From Marinilactibacillus sp036039175 (GTDB lineage Bacteria > Bacillota > Bacilli > Lactobacillales > Carnobacteriaceae_A), in contig NZ_JAYXKP010000003.1 in the NCBI RefSeq assembly GCF_036039175.1, positions 124,001-188,000 of the forward strand: a stretch of 64,000 nucleotides of DNA, in the 5' to 3' direction. Both the position numbers and the translations under genes were made by a program. A model generated the notes under the pieces. The model worked only from the letters and a program-made list of their open reading frames with translations. It was not told the origin of the DNA and did no database searches. Every line of letters starts with the position of its first letter. Position 1 is the first letter of the stretch. Shown piece by piece: positions 60,908 to 64,000 of the stretch.

Positions 60908-61588
60908 TTACTGATGAGATTTATTACTTTCGAGAATATCTTCTACAAGTTTTACGAGGTCATCATTTGAAAAGTCCGGCTCTGGATAATAGGGATTGAA
61001 TTGAGTATTTTTCCGTTTAATATAAGCTGTTTTGAGCCCAGCTTTTTTAGCGCCAAATAAATCCCAGTCGTGAGTCGCTACCATCACTGTTTCTTGCGTA
61101 TTCAGTGATTGGTCATTCACTACATAGTCATAGATTTCTTTGTACGGTTTGTATCGTTTTACGGCGTCTACTGAGTAGTAATGATCCACTTGGTCAATGA
61201 TCCCAGCTTTGGTCAATTGCTTTTCGACCATCGCTTCTGATGAGTTTGTGACCGCAATAACAGTCAATTCGTTATCTTGCAGTAGCTTCAACGCTTTTTC
61301 TACATCATCGTAGGCCGGCAGTTCTTGAAATGCACCAAGGATATCCTTTTTAGTTTCTTCTGTTAGTTCTTTACCACTTTCCATAAAAAGACTTTCAAGA
61401 GCTGCTTCGGTTAGTTTACTGAAATCTTCGTACTCATTCAGTCCTCCTAATACGGTTGAGGAATGAAGAACCGTTTTGAACCAGTAAGCCATCGCAAAGT
61501 CTCCCTCGAAGTGCTGGGCGAATTTTTCTTTTAATAAACTTAAGTTTAATAATGTTTCGTTCATATCAAATAAGACCGCTTTGATCAT
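60908..61588 (-). CDS. haloacid dehalogenase-type HAD hydrolase
   Basis: About 226 residues. Motif I FDMNETLLN at residues 7-15, where the second Asp is replaced by Glu as in the L-2-haloacid dehalogenase branch. Motif II VIAVTNSSE near 112, and the KRYKPYKEIYDYV and VATHDWDLFGAKKAGLKTAYI blocks follow. Acts as a small-molecule dehalogenase or phosphatase. The ATG at 61588 (MIKAVLFD) has AAAGAG upstream; the longer frame adds a non-conserved leader. Confidence 0.85.
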   Translation of the reverse strand: MIKAVLFDMNETLLNLSLLKEKFAQHFEGDFAMAYWFKTVLHSSTVLGGLNEYEDFSKLTEAALESLFMESGKELTEETKKDILGAFQELPAYDDVEKALKLLQDNELTVIAVTNSSEAMVEKQLTKAGIIDQVDHYYSVDAVKRYKPYKEIYDYVVNDQSLNTQETVMVATHDWDLFGAKKAGLKTAYIKRKNTQFNPYYPEPDFSNDDLVKLVEDILESNKSHQ

Positions 61589-61634
61589 AATCACCATCTC
61601 TTTCTCTGTTTTATTCTCGTCAGCAGTATAACGC

Positions 61635-61668
61635 AAAAAGCTCTCTTTCCGAAGAAAGACAGCTTTTT
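61635..61668 (-). terminator. terminator of the glutathione transferase-like gene
   Basis: AAAAAGCTGTCTTTC pairs with GAAAGAGAGCTTTTT on the minus strand. Confidence 0.8.
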
Positions 61669-61678
61669 GATCGGTCCT

Positions 61679-62638
61679 TTATTTGTCTAGGCTAAAGTCT
61701 AGTTCTGGTCCTTTTGGTACAATGCCATTTGGATTGATTTGTTTATGGCTACGGTAGTAATGTTTCTTGATATGGTCAAAGTTGACTGTCTCTTTTACAC
61801 CGGGCTCATTGTACAACTCTCTTGTATAATGCCATAAGTTTTTATAGTCTATGATTCTTCTGATATTACACTTGAAGTGACCATAATAAGCACTATCGAA
61901 ACGGATCAATGTCGTAAATAGACGCCAGTCTGCTTCCGTGATTTCGTCTCCTACTAAATAGCGACTATGTTCTAGTCGTTCTTCAATGTCATCCAAAGCG
62001 TCAAATAATGTTGTGACTTCTTTTTCATAAACGTCTTGAGTTATAGCGAAACCCGCTTTGTAGACACCGTTATTGATTGTGCCATAAACTTTTTCATTGA
62101 TTGCATCAATTTCTGCCATTTTGTCTTCTGGAAGAAAGTCTTTATCATTTCCGCCTACTTCGTTGAAAGCTGAATTCAACATGCGCATGATATCTGCGGA
62201 TTCGTTATTGACGATTTTATTTTCTTTTAAATCATACAAAACGGGTACAGTTACGCGCCCACTATAGTCTGGTTCTACATGTGTATAAATCTGATACATA
62301 TAATTTGCTTGGATGACGGGATCTTGAATGACGCCTTCTTCTTCTTCAAATGTCCACCCGTTTTCTCCCATTAAAGTGTTCACGACAGATATTGAAATCA
62401 TGTCTTCTAGTCCTTTTAGGCTACGCATGATCAATGCGCGGCTAGCCCATGGACAAGCGAGCGAAACATATAAGTGATAACGATTTGGCTCTGCTTTGAA
62501 TCCAGCTTCACCCGTTGGACCTGCGCTACCATCTTTCGTGATCCAGTTTCTAAATTGTGACTCCTCACGAATAAATTCGCCTTCGTCATTGTTGTAATCC
62601 CATTTATCGTGCCATTTTCCTTTAACTAATAGTCCCAT
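61679..62638 (-). CDS. glutathionyl-hydroquinone reductase-like (Xi-class GST)
   Basis: 319 residues, the length of YqjG/EcsM4-type proteins. The catalytic Cys is in LYVSLACPWASRALIMRSLKGL near residue 57. NNESADIMRMLNSAF near 145 is the thiol-binding ExS site, and the helical C-terminal domain holds the family's Tyr residues (YHLYVS, YYRSHKQINPNGIVPKGP). It reduces glutathionyl-hydroquinones or handles related thiols. In a Firmicute the thiol partner may differ from glutathione. Confidence 0.88.
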   Translation of the reverse strand: MGLLVKGKWHDKWDYNNDEGEFIREESQFRNWITKDGSAGPTGEAGFKAEPNRYHLYVSLACPWASRALIMRSLKGLEDMISISVVNTLMGENGWTFEEEEGVIQDPVIQANYMYQIYTHVEPDYSGRVTVPVLYDLKENKIVNNESADIMRMLNSAFNEVGGNDKDFLPEDKMAEIDAINEKVYGTINNGVYKAGFAITQDVYEKEVTTLFDALDDIEERLEHSRYLVGDEITEADWRLFTTLIRFDSAYYGHFKCNIRRIIDYKNLWHYTRELYNEPGVKETVNFDHIKKHYYRSHKQINPNGIVPKGPELDFSLDK

Positions 62639-62753
62639 AAGTGACCCCTTTCAAGAGTTATACCGTTTTAAAGTCGTACTACTTCTAGTATAAGTCTCGA
62701 AATCGAAATAAACAAATAACTTTAATCATACTCACTAAAAACTCGAATGTTCG

Positions 62754-63323
62754 TTAACACTTTTTCAAAAAATAAGCTAAGACCGTATCGCTCTCTGTTA
62801 GTTCAGGATGGTGTGCTGTTACGAGTACATTCCCTTGTTCAGCTGCAACGATTTTGTCGTCTATCTTCGCTAGGACGTTAACATCTGGTCCCACTGACTG
62901 GATATAAGGCGCTCGAATAAAAACGGCTTCTACTGGTTGTTCGATGCCTTTGAAGTCTAGTAACGTTTCAAAGCTAGCCACTTGTCTACCAAAACCATTA
63001 CGCTCTACTTCCATCTCGATAAAGCCTAAGCGAAGATCAGTTGTTTCGTGACTGTTGTCTGTACTACACAAAATCAGTCCGGCGCAGGTTCCAAATATCG
63101 CTTTTCCTTCTTGATAGAACTGTCTTAATCGCTTCTCCAATCCCTGTTCTCGAATCAAACGTCCGATAGCGGTCGATTCTCCTCCTGGAATAATCAAGCC
63201 GTCCAATTGATCAAAGTCTTTTTCTGTTTTGACCGATATAGCTTGAACTTCTGACCTTTTCAGCGCTTCAAGGTGCTCTGTGACAGCGCCTTGCAAATTT
63301 AATACCCCAACTCTTTTCACCAT
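62754..63323 (-). CDS. pdxT: pyridoxal 5'-phosphate synthase glutaminase subunit
   Basis: 189 residues. The glutaminase triad is visible: Cys in FGTCAGLIL near 79, His and Glu in TAHHPELTE near the end, plus GGLIIPGGESTAIGRL near 45. It supplies ammonia through a tunnel to PdxS. It begins 2 bases after the pdxS stop codon, as in the usual pdxST operon. Together with pdxK at 15.8 kb the window covers de novo and salvage routes to PLP. Confidence 0.95.
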   Translation of the reverse strand: MVKRVGVLNLQGAVTEHLEALKRSEVQAISVKTEKDFDQLDGLIIPGGESTAIGRLIREQGLEKRLRQFYQEGKAIFGTCAGLILCSTDNSHETTDLRLGFIEMEVERNGFGRQVASFETLLDFKGIEQPVEAVFIRAPYIQSVGPDVNVLAKIDDKIVAAEQGNVLVTAHHPELTESDTVLAYFLKKC

Positions 63324-63325
63324 AT

Positions 63326-64000
63326 TTACCTTCCTCTTTCTTGCATCCGTTCGCTTTCTTGTAGGTGACTGATTTCAATTCCTTTCATCGGTTCACCCAA
63401 GTCTTTAGACAGTTCCACAAGTAGCTCGTAGTCGTCATAGTTTGTCGTTGCTTGAACGATTGCGCGTGCAAATTTCTCTGGTGACTCTGATTTGAAGATA
63501 CCTGATCCAACAAAGACTCCGTCCGCTCCTAAACTCATCATCAGCGCCGCATCTGCTGGTGTCGCTACGCCACCTGCCGCAAAATTCACCACTGGGAGCT
63601 TCCCTAATGTTTTGATTTCTTTTACCAATTGATAAGGCGCACCCAAGTCTCTGGCAAAGGTCATGAGTTCATCATCAGACTTTGTTGATAACAAACGAAT
63701 TTGACTATTCACTTGTCTCATGTGACGAACCGCTTCAACAATATTCCCAGTCCCAGGTTCCCCTTTGGTTCTCAGCATCGATGCGCCTTCACCAATTCTT
63801 CTCAGTGCTTCCCCTAAGTCTCGACAACCGCAGACGAAAGGCACAACATAGTCTGATTTCAGTAAGTGGAATTCTTCATCCGCTGGCGTGAGTACTTCAC
63901 TTTCGTCAATATAATCGACACCCATCGCTTCTAGCATTCTCGCTTCCGAAATGTGTCCGATTCTTGCTTTCGCCATGACTGGAATACTGACCGCGTTCAT
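63326..64000 (-). CDS. pdxS: pyridoxal 5'-phosphate synthase lyase subunit, partial
   Basis: The last 224 residues or so of a protein normally near 290, cut by the right edge; the first roughly 65-70 residues lie outside. VMAKARIGHISEARMLEAMG holds the first active-site Lys, and SMLRTKGEPGTGNIVEAVRHMR the second, with NFAAGGVATPADAALMMSLGADGVFVGSGIFKS as the phosphate site. It makes PLP from ribose 5-phosphate, glyceraldehyde 3-phosphate and ammonia. The internal ATG at 64000 is not the real start. Confidence 0.95.
   Translation of the reverse strand: MNAVSIPVMAKARIGHISEARMLEAMGVDYIDESEVLTPADEEFHLLKSDYVVPFVCGCRDLGEALRRIGEGASMLRTKGEPGTGNIVEAVRHMRQVNSQIRLLSTKSDDELMTFARDLGAPYQLVKEIKTLGKLPVVNFAAGGVATPADAALMMSLGADGVFVGSGIFKSESPEKFARAIVQATTNYDDYELLVELSKDLGEPMKGIEISHLQESERMQERGR

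Noticed and set aside
1..64000. CRISPR arrays, insertion sequences, prophage or integrase signs.
   Set aside because: No evenly spaced repeats, transposase, integrase or phage structural genes were found in any part of the window.

Overview
The window is a low-GC Gram-positive (Firmicutes) chromosome segment. It most resembles a Lactobacillales member near Carnobacteriaceae (Alkalibacterium, Marinilactibacillus or Carnobacterium-like). This rests on the gene repertoire (DhaKLM, Glp genes, PTS with antitermination, Pta, Ppk/Ppx, pdxST), strong AGGAGG-type ribosome sites, frequent TTG/GTG starts, and an OpuAC-type osmolyte binding protein. The genus is an inference from memory. I saw no rRNA, tRNA, CRISPR array, prophage or insertion sequence.

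Layout. 1-3.8 kb: a small DUF2089 regulator/membrane-protein operon, one member with an in-frame stop, then a DUF2207 protein and a flavodoxin-like reductase. 3.9-5.9 kb: PTS-dependent dihydroxyacetone kinase dhaKLM. 5.9-8.3 kb: a P-loop kinase-like protein, a thioesterase and a dicarboxylate/amino-acid symporter. 8.5-14.6 kb: glpF, glpD, glpK, pta and ung. 14.8-18.1 kb: a Cof phosphatase, pyridoxal kinase, a 55-residue YvrJ protein, a LURP-one protein and an IscA-fold protein.

18.1-25.9 kb is the most interesting block. On the minus strand lie a beta-glucoside/sucrose-type PTS EIIBCA, its BglG/LicT-type antiterminator (each gene preceded by an RNA-antiterminator/terminator pair, with a cre-like box at the promoter) and an RpiR/SIS regulator. 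Divergent from these are a cytosolic Cys-type sulfatase, its formylglycine-generating enzyme, and a two-gene CHR oxyanion transporter. I read this as import of a sulfated sugar by the PTS, desulfation in the cytosol, and possible export of the released sulfate by the CHR pair.

25.9-34.4 kb: uvrC, a 3D-domain cell-wall protein, ppx-ppk and a LacI regulator. 34.5-39 kb: a Mn-type ABC transporter with a divergent MntR-like regulator and a candidate operator. 39-46 kb: type I pullulanase, a Gly-rich membrane protein, a cupin, an unknown protein, an SDR and an FAD reductase.

46-50.6 kb: five tandem paralogues with a GSP17M/YflT-like N-terminal domain and unrelated acidic tails; the last carries a DUF2382-like tail. 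Three share a near-identical promoter layout. An XRE/DUF2975 pair sits inside the array in reverse orientation. 50.7-64 kb: an LLM oxidoreductase, an esterase, orphan OpuAC, an aldehyde dehydrogenase, an amine-oxidase-like flavoprotein, an acetyltransferase divergent from a LysR regulator, a MazG-like/ATPase pair, GNAT, HAD and glutathionyl-hydroquinone-reductase genes, and pdxT with a pdxS cut by the window end.
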